Shown one piece after another: positions 49,965 to 59,017 of a stretch of 64,000 bases of DNA. A program made the translations under genes and the position numbers. Every line of letters starts with the position of its first letter. Within the stretch, counting starts at the first letter, position 1. The notes below the pieces were generated by a model. It did no database searches. It saw only the letters and a list, made by a program, of their open reading frames with translations, and was not told the DNA's origin. The DNA is from Bin87 sp964347975. GTDB taxonomy: Bacteria; Chloroflexota; Dehalococcoidia; Lucifugimonadales; UBA3495. Where the stretch lies: the NCBI GenBank assembly GCA_964347975.1, contig CAYGAY010000010.1, positions 22,067 through 86,066 of the forward strand, written 5' to 3'.

Positions 49965-51719
49965 TTACCGCCCCATGGCGTATCCGTCCCGCCGCAGGTC
50001 GGCGCCGCCGTACAGTGCGCCCCGTTCCCGGTCAACCTCGATGGCGCAGAGGGAACCCATGCGGGGCGTCCACTCGTTCCACACGTCCACGTCGTGGCCG
50101 CGCTGGCGCAGTTCGTCCACCACCGACGGGGCGATGCGCGATTCCACGCCCACCAGGCCGGGCCGGTAGGCGTGGGGCCAGAAGGAGTTGGGGAAGCTCC
50201 AGGTGGAGGCGCGGGGCTGCTCGATGGCCTGCTGCACGTTCATCCCGAACTCGGCCACGTTGAGGAACAGCTGCACCATGGACTGGGGCTGGACGTCGCC
50301 GCCCGGCGTGCCGAAGGGCAGCCAGGGCCGGCCGTCCTTGAAGGCCATGGCCGGGTTGGGCGTCAAACGTGGACGCTTGCCGGGAGCCAGGCTGCTGGGA
50401 TGGTCCTCGTCCAGCCAGTTCTGGGAGCCCCGGGCCGAGGCCATGAAGCCCAAGCCGGGGATGATGGGCGCTCCGCCAAAGCCGTCGCTGGGTGTGGCGG
50501 AGAAGGCGTTGCCCCACCGGTCCACGGCACAGATGTACGACGTGTCGGCGGACAGCGGGCCCGCCACCGCTTCCGGCTGGCCCGCCGGGCGGTGTCCATT
50601 GCCGGCTTGATGCTCCCAGGGATTGCCAGCATCGGGCATTTCCGGGTTGGCCCGGCGGAGGTCAATCTCCCGCCGGCGAATGTCGGCGTACTCCCGGGAC
50701 AGCAAGCCGGCCATGGGCACGTCCACAAAATCGGGGTCGCCATACCAGGCGTGGCGGTCGGCGAAGGCCAGCTTCAGCGCCTCCAGCACGGTGTGGATGT
50801 AGTCGGCGGAATTGTGCCCCATGCTTTGCAAATCGCAGCCTTCCAGGAGGCGCAGGGCATGCAGGTTCATTGGCCCCTGGCACCACGGGCCGCAGGCGTA
50901 CACGCTGATGCCCTTGTAGTCAATCATGGGCGGAACATCAATGCCCACGGCAAAGTCGGCCAAATCCCGCATCGACAGCCACCCGCCCTGACTGCGGATG
51001 AAGGCGACCATTTCCTCGGCGATGTCGCCCTTGTAGAACAAATCGCGGGCGGCGCGGATGCCGGCCTCCCGGCCCTGCCCGGCGGCGGAGCGCTCGGCGT
51101 CAATCATGCGCTGGAAAGTGCGGGCCAGGTCGGACTGCACCAGCACGTCGCCGATGCCCAGGGCCTTGCCATGGGGATAGAAAATCTGCATCGTGCTGGT
51201 CCACTGGCTGGTGTCGCCCTCGTCCAGGATGATGTTGTCGCCGCTGCTGACCAGGGCGCGGTGCAACGTGGCCGGGATGGGGAAGCCGCCGCGGGCCAGC
51301 TCCAGAGCCGGCGTGACAACCTGCTCGAAGGTCATGGCGCCGTAGTGGCTCAGCGCGGTGAGCCAGGCGTCGGGAGCGGCGGGAGTGACGGTGCGCATGA
51401 CGCCATGGGGCATATCGCCGTTGTGCTCGCGGCGGAAGTAGTCAATGGACGCCTCGGCCGGCCAACGTCCCAGGCCGCTGATCTCCCTGGTATCGCCGCT
51501 GGCGGCGTGGTGGATGATGATGGGAGCGACGCCGCCGAAGCTGGTGTACTGGGGCAGCGTTACGTTGATGGCAATGCCGGCCGCCACGCCGGCGTCAATG
51601 GCGTTGCCGCCCTGCTCCAGGATACGGTAGCCGGCCGCCGTGGCGAGATAGTGGCCGGCGCTGATCATGTGGCTCACGCCGCCAACCAGGGGGCGATAGC
51701 TATTGAGTCCCAATGCCAT
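49965..51719 (-). CDS. gamma-glutamyltransferase family protein
   Basis: The start at 51719 has GGAGG nine bases upstream; an in-frame extension to 52109 lacks support. The 584-residue product is an Ntn hydrolase precursor: an N-terminal large-subunit region (MISAGHYLATAAGYRILEQGGN, GVAAGIAINVTLPQ, GGVAPIIIHHA), then the autocleavage site before Thr393 (SADTSYICAVDRWGNAFSAT), then the small subunit (GKRPRLTPNPAMAFKDGRPW, TPGGDVQPQSMVQLFLN). No signal peptide is seen, unlike periplasmic GGT. It may act on glutathione, cephalosporin-like or other gamma-glutamyl amides. Confidence 0.92.
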   Translation of the reverse strand: MALGLNSYRPLVGGVSHMISAGHYLATAAGYRILEQGGNAIDAGVAAGIAINVTLPQYTSFGGVAPIIIHHAASGDTREISGLGRWPAEASIDYFRREHNGDMPHGVMRTVTPAAPDAWLTALSHYGAMTFEQVVTPALELARGGFPIPATLHRALVSSGDNIILDEGDTSQWTSTMQIFYPHGKALGIGDVLVQSDLARTFQRMIDAERSAAGQGREAGIRAARDLFYKGDIAEEMVAFIRSQGGWLSMRDLADFAVGIDVPPMIDYKGISVYACGPWCQGPMNLHALRLLEGCDLQSMGHNSADYIHTVLEALKLAFADRHAWYGDPDFVDVPMAGLLSREYADIRRREIDLRRANPEMPDAGNPWEHQAGNGHRPAGQPEAVAGPLSADTSYICAVDRWGNAFSATPSDGFGGAPIIPGLGFMASARGSQNWLDEDHPSSLAPGKRPRLTPNPAMAFKDGRPWLPFGTPGGDVQPQSMVQLFLNVAEFGMNVQQAIEQPRASTWSFPNSFWPHAYRPGLVGVESRIAPSVVDELRQRGHDVDVWNEWTPRMGSLCAIEVDRERGALYGGADLRRDGYAMGR

Positions 51720-51878
51720 AATGATTGACCTCCGCAGCGGGGCTGCGTCCAGGATTTGTTGAGATTGTCGCGCTGCGTTTGCGATACTGTGGGAGGAAGT
51801 ATAGGGCAACGGGCCGGGAGCTGCCAGTTTATGACATTTGAGACATCGAATGTGTGCAGGCCCTGCTATAATCGCGCA

Positions 51879-52418
51879 ATGGTAGAGCCGGGAGAATTCA
51901 GACGGCGACGCGAACGGCGAGACAACGCCGACCCGGCAGGGGACGGCTCGGCCAATACGGAGCGCCGGGAGCGGCAGTCGGGGCTGCGGCGAATCCTCCG
52001 GGAGCAGTTCCCCGAGCGGACCAGAAGCAATCTGCTGCCGGCTCTGCATTTTTTGCAGCATGAGCACGGCTACCTGCCGGAGTGGGCCTTGCAAGTGGTA
52101 GGCTGGCACCTGCGCGTGCCGGCGTCGGAGGTATATGGGTCAGCCACGTCGTACTCGGAGCTGCGACTTGATACGCCGCCGGTGCTCGTCATCACCGTTT
52201 GCACGGGATTGGCTTGCTGGCTGGCCGGCAGCGACGATCTGTTGGCGTCGGCGCAGAAGACGGGAGAGGAAGGCACGAGCGTCAGAACCACCGCCTGCGC
52301 GTTCATCTGCGGCGTTGCGCCGGCGGTCAGCGTGACCGGTCAAGGGGGCTACCGGCGGTGGTTGGGGCGCATGAACGCGGGTCGTTTGGCGGCGGTCATT
52401 GCAGAGGCCAACCAATGA
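51879..52418 (+). CDS. nuoE: NADH dehydrogenase subunit E-like [2Fe-2S] protein
   Basis: A 179-residue protein: an Arg-rich leader, a helical domain (LLPALHFLQHEHGYLPEWAL) and a thioredoxin-like ferredoxin with the four cluster cysteines C-x4-C (CTGLAC) and C-x3-C (CAFIC). It is the 24-kDa type subunit. It overlaps nuoF by four bases (ATGA). No other complex I genes are present, so it more likely belongs to a soluble diaphorase module, as in NAD-linked formate dehydrogenase or hydrogenase. Confidence 0.88.
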   Translation: MVEPGEFRRRRERRDNADPAGDGSANTERRERQSGLRRILREQFPERTRSNLLPALHFLQHEHGYLPEWALQVVGWHLRVPASEVYGSATSYSELRLDTPPVLVITVCTGLACWLAGSDDLLASAQKTGEEGTSVRTTACAFICGVAPAVSVTGQGGYRRWLGRMNAGRLAAVIAEANQ

Positions 52419-54034
52419 CAGAGGTCGATAGCCTGGCAAACTGGGCCGCCATGGCCAGCGCAGCGCGCCAGCGCATCGTCGGGTCGGATCGCCCTACTCG
52501 GGTGATGGTCCAATGGGGTCACTGCAGCCAGGCGGTGGGTGCGGATGTGTTGTACCGGCGACTGACCGAAGCGCTTTCGCGCCGGCGAGATGTGCTGGTG
52601 ATTGCAACCGGCTGCGACGGCGCGTGTTTCGCAGCCACGCAAGTGGTGGTGGAACGGGCTGACGGAACAACGCGTTTCTTCGACTGCGTAGGCGCGAGCG
52701 ATGACCCGTCCGCCATCATCGCCGCGGTGGATGAAGATGCGCCAGAAGACCGGGCGCGCCCGTCGCCAGACCTGGAGGCTTTTTTCGCGCCCCAGCACAT
52801 CGCGCTGATGGAAAACGTTGGCAGCATAAATCCGATTTCCCTGGAAGAATACCTGGCGTCGGGTGGCTACAGAGGATTAGCAACGGCGCTGTCCATGTCT
52901 CCTGAAGCCGTCATCCAGCTGGTACTGGACGCCGGCCTGCTGGGCCGCGGCGGCGCGTATTTCCCGGCGGCGCGCAAGTGGCAGGCCGCTCGGCGGGCCG
53001 GATTCTCGACCAATCACGCGGCACACCGTCACTTGGTGGTTAACGCCGAGGAAGGCGAGCCGGGAGTGTTCAAAGACCGGCACCTCATGGAGGGCAACCC
53101 GCATCGCATCATCGAGGGCGCCCTGATTGCCGCCTACGCTGCGGGCGCGGACAGCGTGGTGATCTACGTCAACGCTGAGGCGGACCTGTCGGCGGATCGG
53201 TTGTCGGCGGCGGTGGCTGAGGCCAACGCCGCAGGTCTCTGCGGTCCAAACGCTCTGGGCAGCGAATTCGGATGCACCATGGAAGTACGTCGCGGAGCCG
53301 GCGGATACGTTTGCGGCGAGGAAACCACGCTGCTGAACACCATCGAAGGACGGCGGCGAGAGCCACGGCTGCGCCCGCCCTTCCCCACTGACGCGGGACT
53401 GTACGGCGAGCCGACGGTGATCAACAACGCCGAAACACTGTGCAACGTGCCGGGAATTCTCACCGGCGGCGCGCGCCGTTTCGCATCCGTTGGGCTGAAC
53501 GAGGCCAGGGGAACGCGGCTGGTGTCGCTCAGCGGCGCAGCGCTGCGACCCGGATTGGCCGAGGTTCCCCTGGGGACGACGGTTCGTCAGGTGATTGAAC
53601 AAGTGGGCGGAGGCGTTCCGGATGAACGGCATATCGGGTTCGCGGTAGTGGGCGGGCCGTCCAGCGGCATACTTCCGGCGGTGGAGTTGGACGTTGCTTT
53701 GCGTCCCGGGATGTTGCACTCCAGCGGGGTGGTGATGGGCGCCGGCGGTATCATCGTGTTTGACGACGCGGCGTCGCCTTCGACGGTGACCCTGAAATTG
53801 GCCGAGTACAACGCGGCCGAGTCTTGCGGGAAATGCACTCCCTGCCGCGAGGGCACGCCGCGCATCGTAGAGGTGTTGGCGCGAGTGGCGTCGGGCGACG
53901 GGCCGGCGTCGGATATTCAGGATCTCCGAGACCTTTCGGAAATTGTGGGAGCGGCGTCGCTCTGCGGCCTGGGCCAAATGGCAGGCAATCCGGTGAACAG
54001 CCTGCTGCACTTCTATGGCGACCGACTGGCGTAG
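52415..54034 (+). CDS. nuoF: NADH dehydrogenase subunit F-like flavoprotein
   Basis: A 539-residue 51-kDa-type subunit. N-terminal 110 residues form a thioredoxin-like ferredoxin domain with incomplete cysteines (WGHCSQAV, GCDGACF), as in HoxF/FdsB-type fusions. Then FMN/NADH motifs GRGGAYFPAARKW (177-189) and EEGEPGVFKDRH (212-223), and the 4Fe-4S ligands C471, C474, C477 and C517 (SCGKCTPCREGTPRI, SLCGLG). It would oxidise or reduce NAD for a partner enzyme that is not in this window. Confidence 0.92.
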   Translation: MTEVDSLANWAAMASAARQRIVGSDRPTRVMVQWGHCSQAVGADVLYRRLTEALSRRRDVLVIATGCDGACFAATQVVVERADGTTRFFDCVGASDDPSAIIAAVDEDAPEDRARPSPDLEAFFAPQHIALMENVGSINPISLEEYLASGGYRGLATALSMSPEAVIQLVLDAGLLGRGGAYFPAARKWQAARRAGFSTNHAAHRHLVVNAEEGEPGVFKDRHLMEGNPHRIIEGALIAAYAAGADSVVIYVNAEADLSADRLSAAVAEANAAGLCGPNALGSEFGCTMEVRRGAGGYVCGEETTLLNTIEGRRREPRLRPPFPTDAGLYGEPTVINNAETLCNVPGILTGGARRFASVGLNEARGTRLVSLSGAALRPGLAEVPLGTTVRQVIEQVGGGVPDERHIGFAVVGGPSSGILPAVELDVALRPGMLHSSGVVMGAGGIIVFDDAASPSTVTLKLAEYNAAESCGKCTPCREGTPRIVEVLARVASGDGPASDIQDLRDLSEIVGAASLCGLGQMAGNPVNSLLHFYGDRLA

Positions 54035-54070
54035 TTTGGCATTGGCGGGCGAATTTTCCGCCCTTTGGGT

Positions 54071-54730
54071 ATGCTTGCGCTAGCGCAGCGTCTCCTTGCC
54101 GAGGCGGTGGGAACCGCCTTTCTGCTGATGGCCGTGGTGGGCAGTGGGATTGCGGCGCAGCGGCTCAGCCCCGGCGACGTTGGGCTGCAACTGTTCGAGA
54201 ACGCGGTGGCTACCGCCTTTGCGCTGATGGCGCTAATCTGGGCCTTCGGCCCGGTGTCGGGGGCGCATTTCAACCCGGCGGTGACGCTGGCCGACGTCGT
54301 ACTGCACAAAAGGCCGGCGGCCGAAGGGGTTGCCTACGTCATAGCGCAGGTAATTGGCGGTATTGCGGGAACAACCCTCGCCAACCTGATGTTCGCGCTG
54401 CCGCCGGTTGCCTGGTCCGGCACGGTGCGGGGCGGCTATGGCCAGCTCATCGGCGAGGTGGTTGCCACGCTGGGGCTGCTGTCGGTGATATTCCTGATTT
54501 CCCGGCATCGCGGGGCGGTTGTCGCGCCGGCGGTGGGCGCCTACATCGGCGCGGCCTATTTCTTTACTTCGTCAACCAGTTTCGCCAACCCGGCGGTCAC
54601 GGTGGCGCGGATGTTCTCCGACACCTTTGCCGGGATACATCCCGCCTCCGCGCCGGCTTTCATTGCGATGCAACTGGTGGGGGCCGGCTTTGCGATTGGG
54701 CTAGTCTGGCTGCTGCGGGGCCGGGGGTAG
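54071..54730 (+). CDS. aquaporin family (MIP) channel
   Basis: A 219-residue MIP-family protein with six helices and both NPA boxes: SGAHFNPAVTLADVV after helix 2 and SFANPAVTVARMFSD after helix 5. The Arg after the second NPA (VAR) is the selectivity-filter arginine. The overall type resembles short bacterial aquaporins that often accompany arsenic genes; none are here. It probably conducts water or small neutral solutes. An in-frame TTG six bases upstream is an alternative start. Confidence 0.9.
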   Translation: MLALAQRLLAEAVGTAFLLMAVVGSGIAAQRLSPGDVGLQLFENAVATAFALMALIWAFGPVSGAHFNPAVTLADVVLHKRPAAEGVAYVIAQVIGGIAGTTLANLMFALPPVAWSGTVRGGYGQLIGEVVATLGLLSVIFLISRHRGAVVAPAVGAYIGAAYFFTSSTSFANPAVTVARMFSDTFAGIHPASAPAFIAMQLVGAGFAIGLVWLLRGRG

Positions 54731-55558
54731 GCCCGGTACGTAAATCCAGCCTTCCAGCCGGGCGGCCGGGAGTTCGTCATCGCTGGGACAGTGGAAGCGG
54801 GAGCAGTCTTGCGCCCACATTGCGGCGCCCACGGCGGCTATCACTGCGTCCAGGCAATCGTCGCTGGCGCGGCAACCCAGCCGGGCCCGGTTCATATTGA
54901 GCACCTTTATACCCGCTGCGTCGGGCAGGCCCCGGATAATCAGGCTACGGTTTTCCAGCGCATAACGCCCCCTCTTATAGCCCTTGCTAACCGTGCGGTC
55001 AAAGCCCACGGCGTTGAGGAATGCGCCGGGCATCAACTCCAGCAGCGTTACCGCCGGCTGGTCGGGCGGTTCCAGCGGAGGCACAAACCAGCCGGCGGGG
55101 CGGGCTTGATGCAAGTCGTGGAGCATCCGTGTACCGTAGTAGGTCATTGGCATCATATTGGGTATGACGCCATGCAGGGGGGAGAAACTTTCGGAGAAAT
55201 AGGCGGCGTCGCCGGCGCGCTTGACTTCGCCGTAGATGGCGACGAATTCGTGGCGGGCGGCGATAAAGTCCGCCAGGGTCATACCGGCGACAGCGCGCCA
55301 CACGTCGGGCATGGCGTCGTGCAGCGCGCCGTCGGGAGAAAGATAGCCGGCAAAATCAGCCGGCACGCCGAAAGGAAAGTCCATGGCCACCACCGCCGGC
55401 GTCCGGGTCGCGGCCAGCAGGCGGTAAACGTCAGCCCGGCGGACGGGCTGAACGCTGTTCAGCCGCAGCGCGCCATCACGGGTCATCCGGCCCTGCGCCA
55501 CCCAGGTATAAAGGTCATCCTGGCGGCCGCTGAAATCGACGCCGATGATGGTACTCAT
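54701..55558 (-). CDS. DUF429-domain protein
   Basis: A 285-residue protein with an N-terminal RNase H-like strand, IIGVDFSGRQDDLYTWVAQG, followed by AVVAMDFPFGVP near residue 60 and, at the C-terminus, SDDCLDAVIAAVGAAMWAQD. The acidic residues at these places match the DUF429 core. The molecular function is unknown, possibly a nuclease-fold protein. Its 3' end overlaps the aquaporin gene's 3' end by 30 bases. Confidence 0.8.
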   Translation of the reverse strand: MSTIIGVDFSGRQDDLYTWVAQGRMTRDGALRLNSVQPVRRADVYRLLAATRTPAVVAMDFPFGVPADFAGYLSPDGALHDAMPDVWRAVAGMTLADFIAARHEFVAIYGEVKRAGDAAYFSESFSPLHGVIPNMMPMTYYGTRMLHDLHQARPAGWFVPPLEPPDQPAVTLLELMPGAFLNAVGFDRTVSKGYKRGRYALENRSLIIRGLPDAAGIKVLNMNRARLGCRASDDCLDAVIAAVGAAMWAQDCSRFHCPSDDELPAARLEGWIYVPGLPPAPQQPD

Positions 55559-55559
55559 A

Positions 55560-55727
55560 ATGACGCCGGTGGTAGCGAAGGCGGCGGCGACGCTGATTGA
55601 TGCCGGGCCTACGATGACAACGGTTATCGCGGCCTTGGGGTGGACAATCGTATTGGCGCGGCTGGCGGTCGCCGGGCTTGAACTGTGGGAACGTTATCTC
55701 GAGCGGGCGCGGGAATCCGCGGAATAG
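55560..55727 (+). CDS. small membrane protein, doubtful
   Basis: A 55-residue frame from ATG 55560, just divergent from the DUF429 gene: one hydrophobic stretch (TTVIAALGWTIVLARLAVAG) and a charged C-terminus (LELWERYLERARESAE). The helical, well-formed sequence suggests a real gene, but there is no ribosome site and no known family. Confidence 0.35.
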   Translation: MTPVVAKAAATLIDAGPTMTTVIAALGWTIVLARLAVAGLELWERYLERARESAE

Positions 55728-55791
55728 CAACACAAGCGGCGGATTGCCGGGTATTATACCCTCTATCACTGCCGAAGGAGAAGATACTGCA

Positions 55792-56646
55792 ATGGATTAC
55801 ACCAAGCGACGGGAGCGGTATCGCGCCGTTCTGGCCGGCGATGTCTGTGTGCATCCCGGCTCTGTGTTTGACCCGATTTCGGCGCGGGCCGCCGAGGATC
55901 TGGGGTTCGAGGTCGGTATGTTCGCCGGCTCCATCGCCAGCGGAACGGTGCTGGGCGCGCCGGACTACGTGGTGCTGACCCTCAGCGAATTTGCCGAGCA
56001 GATCTACCGCATCTGTCGAGCGGGCCAGCTGCCCCTGATGGTGGACGCGGACCACGGCTACGGCAATGCCCTCAGCGTCAAGCGAACCGTTGAGGAGTTG
56101 GAAGCCTCCGGCGTTGCCGCGCTGACCATCGAGGACACCGTGCTGCCCATGCAGTTCGGCGGCGGCGCCAGGTTCATATCCCTGGAAGAGGGCGTGGGGA
56201 AAATGAAGGCCGCCCTGTCCGGTCGCACCGACCCCAACCTGGTGGTCGCCGGCCGCACCAGCAGCCTGGCCGAGGGCGTGGACGAGTGCATCCGCCGCGT
56301 CAAGGCTTACGAAGCCGCCGGCGTGGATGCCATCTTCCTGGCCGGCGCCAGCGCGAAGGAACAGGTTGCGGCGGTGAACGCTGAGCTGAACATTCCGCTG
56401 CTGCTGGGCGGCGCCGGCGGCGAGCTTTCGGACAAGGAATGGCTGGGGCAGAACGGCGTCCGCGTTGCATTGCAGGGGCACCTGCCCTTTCAGGCAGCCA
56501 TCAAGGCGGTGTACGACACGCTGAAGGCGTTGCGCGAGGGCGTCGCGCCGGCCGACCTGCGGGACACGCTGGCGTCAGCCGACCTCATCGCTCAGGTAAC
56601 CCGCAAGGCTGATTACGACCAGCAGATTGCCGACTACCTGAGATAA
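55792..56646 (+). CDS. isocitrate lyase/PEP mutase superfamily enzyme
   Basis: GAAGGAG nine bases before ATG 55792 sets the start. The 284-residue TIM barrel has the Mg-binding LMVDADHGYGNALSVKRTV near residue 85, then LTIEDTVLPMQFGG in place of the catalytic loop, which in isocitrate lyase carries the K-x-C-G-H motif. Lack of that Cys excludes lyase or PEP-mutase activity of the usual type and favours oxaloacetate decarboxylase or a related C-C bond enzyme. Followed by a palindrome and a VOC gene. Confidence 0.85.
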   Translation: MDYTKRRERYRAVLAGDVCVHPGSVFDPISARAAEDLGFEVGMFAGSIASGTVLGAPDYVVLTLSEFAEQIYRICRAGQLPLMVDADHGYGNALSVKRTVEELEASGVAALTIEDTVLPMQFGGGARFISLEEGVGKMKAALSGRTDPNLVVAGRTSSLAEGVDECIRRVKAYEAAGVDAIFLAGASAKEQVAAVNAELNIPLLLGGAGGELSDKEWLGQNGVRVALQGHLPFQAAIKAVYDTLKALREGVAPADLRDTLASADLIAQVTRKADYDQQIADYLR

Positions 56647-56654
56647 TAGATGAT

Positions 56655-56684
56655 TGCAGGGGCGAGGCGTGATTCGCCCCTGCA
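56655..56684. repeat. GGGGCG palindrome
   Basis: TGCAGGGGCGA and TTCGCCCCTGCA pair around a short loop between the PEP-mutase-family gene and the VOC gene; same family as at 9711, 59511 and 61384. Confidence 0.7.
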
Positions 56685-56724
56685 GAGAAAACGGACCCGA
56701 CACTACCACAACGGAGGAATCATC

Positions 56725-57114
56725 ATGGCATTCGTTTGCAACCACCTGCACCTGCGCAGCGAAGACCCGGACAACGCCGCCAAGTTCTACGTGGACAACT
56801 TCGGCGCGGAGATCGTATCCACTCGGCCGCTGGCCAACACCGTGTCCCACCAGTTGGAGCTCAACGGCCAGCCCCTGCTGACCGTATCCGGCGAGGCCGA
56901 GGGTGAGAACGCCGTCCCCGGCTCCACCCACCCGCGCTTCGGCCTGGACCACTTTGGTTTCCAGACCGATGACATCCAGGCGGCATTTGAGAATTTCAAG
57001 GCCAACGGGGCCAACATCATCTGCGAACCGTGGACCATGCCTTCAGGGTCCCAGGTAATGTTCGTAGAAGCGCCGGACAAGGTGAGTCTGGAGATTATCC
57101 AGCGGCCTGACTAG
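56725..57114 (+). CDS. VOC family protein 2
   Basis: A 129-residue VOC protein from ATG 56725 (GGAGG seven bases upstream). Metal-ligand candidates are His7-His9 (CNHLHLRSEDP), His/Phe in RFGLDHFGFQTDDI and Glu in KVSLEIIQRP. It resembles the paralogue at 59554, especially MAF..NH.HL...DP at the start. Probably a lyase, isomerase or dioxygenase-like small enzyme; the substrate is unknown. Confidence 0.85.
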   Translation: MAFVCNHLHLRSEDPDNAAKFYVDNFGAEIVSTRPLANTVSHQLELNGQPLLTVSGEAEGENAVPGSTHPRFGLDHFGFQTDDIQAAFENFKANGANIICEPWTMPSGSQVMFVEAPDKVSLEIIQRPD

Positions 57115-57137
57115 GGGCAATACAGGCACTCCAGCGC

Positions 57138-57169
57138 ATCGGGGCGTCCGCAAAGGGCGCCCCGATTTT
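57138..57169 (+). terminator. intrinsic terminator after VOC 2
   Basis: ATCGGGGCG (57138-57146) and CGCCCCGAT (57158-57166) pair around an 11-base loop and are followed by TTTC. Confidence 0.65.
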
Positions 57170-57225
57170 CGCCGGCGCTGTAATCCCGACATACCGATAC
57201 CCAGCAATACCGGATGGTGGCTGAA

Positions 57226-57918
57226 ATGGCAACCGGAACGACGACTGCATTGCCCACGCGTCGGCTATTCACCGTGGATGAATATTTCGCCATGGGGGAA
57301 GCCGGCATCCTGACCAGGGGCGACGGGATCGAGCTGCTCGACGGGGAGCTGTTCTGCAAGTACGACAGTTCCCGGCGGCGCTTCACGGTGGAGGAATACT
57401 ACAAGATGGCCGAGGTCGGCATTCTGGCCCCCGACGAGCGGGTTGAGTTACTGGACGGGGAGATCATTACCATGCCGCCAATAGGCGACTGGCACGCCGC
57501 TTGCGTTGCCGATTTTGACGAACTATTGCAGGAAACGGTCGGGAGGCGGGCGAGCAAGCGCACACAAAGCCCGCTGCGGTTAAGCGACTACTATGTGCCG
57601 GAGCCGGACTTTATGCTGCTCCGCCGACGCTCCGATTCATACCGGTCAGGCACTCCGCGTCCTGGCGACGTGCTGCTGGTGATTGAAGTGACCGATTCTA
57701 CCGGAGATTATGACCGGCGACACAAACTGGCGGCTTACGCTCGCTTTGGCGTTCCCGAAGCGTGGTTGGCGGTCAGGGAGGATCATCAAGTTGAGGTTCA
57801 CTCTGAACCTGTGGACGGGGTTTATACCCGTGTCGAAACCGTCGGAATGGACGGGGTTCTCACTCCGACCGCCTTCCCGGGTATTGCCGTTCCGGTGAGC
57901 GAAGTTATATCGGAGTAA
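57226..57918 (+). CDS. Uma2/DUF820-type putative endonuclease with duplicated N-terminus
   Basis: About 230 residues. The Uma2 family usually starts with one copy of 'FTVEEYxKMxExGIL...RVELLDGEI'. Here the copy appears twice: RRLFTVDEYFAMGEAGIL...IELLDGEL (about 13-45) and RRRFTVEEYYKMAEVGIL...VELLDGEI (about 51-82). The PD-(D/E)XK core follows, with YYVPEPDFMLLR and VLLVIEVTDSTGDYDRRHK (Asp, Glu and a downstream Lys). The role of this large family is unknown. The start may be ATG 57214. Confidence 0.8.
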   Translation: MATGTTTALPTRRLFTVDEYFAMGEAGILTRGDGIELLDGELFCKYDSSRRRFTVEEYYKMAEVGILAPDERVELLDGEIITMPPIGDWHAACVADFDELLQETVGRRASKRTQSPLRLSDYYVPEPDFMLLRRRSDSYRSGTPRPGDVLLVIEVTDSTGDYDRRHKLAAYARFGVPEAWLAVREDHQVEVHSEPVDGVYTRVETVGMDGVLTPTAFPGIAVPVSEVISE

Positions 57919-58779
57919 TTACAAGCCGGCGAAAAAGTCGGCGGGCACCGTTTCGCCGGTGGCCACTGGCGGAATGGCACGGATGAAGTGCTCGATTCCG
58001 ATTACCGAAGCGGCCACCTCCCGAGGGACACGCTCGTAAGGCCAGTCGGGCTGCAACTGGGTGAAGTGCCGCTTGATGCAGGCCATCTTGGCGTCCAGGC
58101 CGTCCGAGGCATCCACGGTGAGGCTGATGGTTTCGGGGTCGGCGCCGTCGTTGGCCCGGTCCGGTGGCGGCATGGGAAAGTCCACGCCGGCGGCCTGGAG
58201 GGTCTCAGCCATATGGACGCGGAAGCCACGTGGGCGCACGCTGTAAAACAGCCGGTCGGTCTGGTGCGGCGGAATGCCAATGGCCATGTGGTGGGGGAAG
58301 GCGGTTTCGTCAGCGGCCAGTCGGAAAGCGGTGGTGGCGTGTTTGCAGATGGCGATGTGGTCCGGATGGCCGTAGAGACCGTCCATGCCGAAGGTGAGGA
58401 TAACCTGAGGCTTGAACCGGCGGACTTCAAAGACTAGCCGGGCCACTACCTCATGCTCATCGGCCTGCACGAAGGCTTTGGGATGGTGATTGTCGTCCCA
58501 GCCGGCCATCCCGGAGTCGCGATAGCCCAGGACCTCGTGAGATTCGATGCCCAACTCCCTGATCGCCTCCGCCAGTTCGGCGCGACGCACCTCGCCGATG
58601 GTTTCGCGGGTGGCAGATCCTGGTTGCCGGATTTCGCCCAGCTCGCCGGATGTGGTGGTGATCAACCGCGCCGTCACCCCTCTGGCCGTGTGCATAGCGA
58701 TGGTCCCGCCAACGGGAAACGCTTCGTCGTCGGGATGGGCGAATAGGATGAGCAAGCGATGGTCGGGCATTTTAGGCAA
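57919..58779 (-). CDS. PIG-L (LmbE) family deacetylase
   Basis: A 286-residue zinc N-deacetylase. The zinc site is FAHPDDEAFPVGG (His-x-x-Asp-Asp-Glu) near residue 14 and the distal His in YGHPDHIAI near 132. Start at 58779 or at ATG 58770. Family members deacetylate N-acetylglucosamine conjugates in mycothiol, bacillithiol or GPI synthesis, or take part in antibiotic pathways. No thiol-cofactor genes are near; the GXXGV...TTSGELGEI segment is common to the MshB/BshB branch. Confidence 0.88.
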   Translation of the reverse strand: MPKMPDHRLLILFAHPDDEAFPVGGTIAMHTARGVTARLITTTSGELGEIRQPGSATRETIGEVRRAELAEAIRELGIESHEVLGYRDSGMAGWDDNHHPKAFVQADEHEVVARLVFEVRRFKPQVILTFGMDGLYGHPDHIAICKHATTAFRLAADETAFPHHMAIGIPPHQTDRLFYSVRPRGFRVHMAETLQAAGVDFPMPPPDRANDGADPETISLTVDASDGLDAKMACIKRHFTQLQPDWPYERVPREVAASVIGIEHFIRAIPPVATGETVPADFFAGL

Positions 58780-59017
58780 CTGTCTCCAATTGGCGCTACA
58801 TGTTTGAAACTATAAACTCGCTACTCCCGCGAAAGCGGGAAATCCAGCGCTCCTCGTCCACCTCAAAGTGAAACGCCGCTAGTGCGCCGAATCTGTCGGG
58901 AATGTTGGAAGCATCGCTGGCGTTATCAAGGCAAGACTAGCGTCGGTCAGTTTCAGGCGAGACATGTGAATCTGTATGCAACGCACGTCGCAGAGCTCCC
59001 AGCCCTCAGACGCAAGG

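Noticed and set aside
49950..51728. 592-codon open frame opposite the gamma-glutamyltransferase.
   Set aside because: Shadow frame; the minus-strand product has the full Ntn-hydrolase pattern and a ribosome-binding site.
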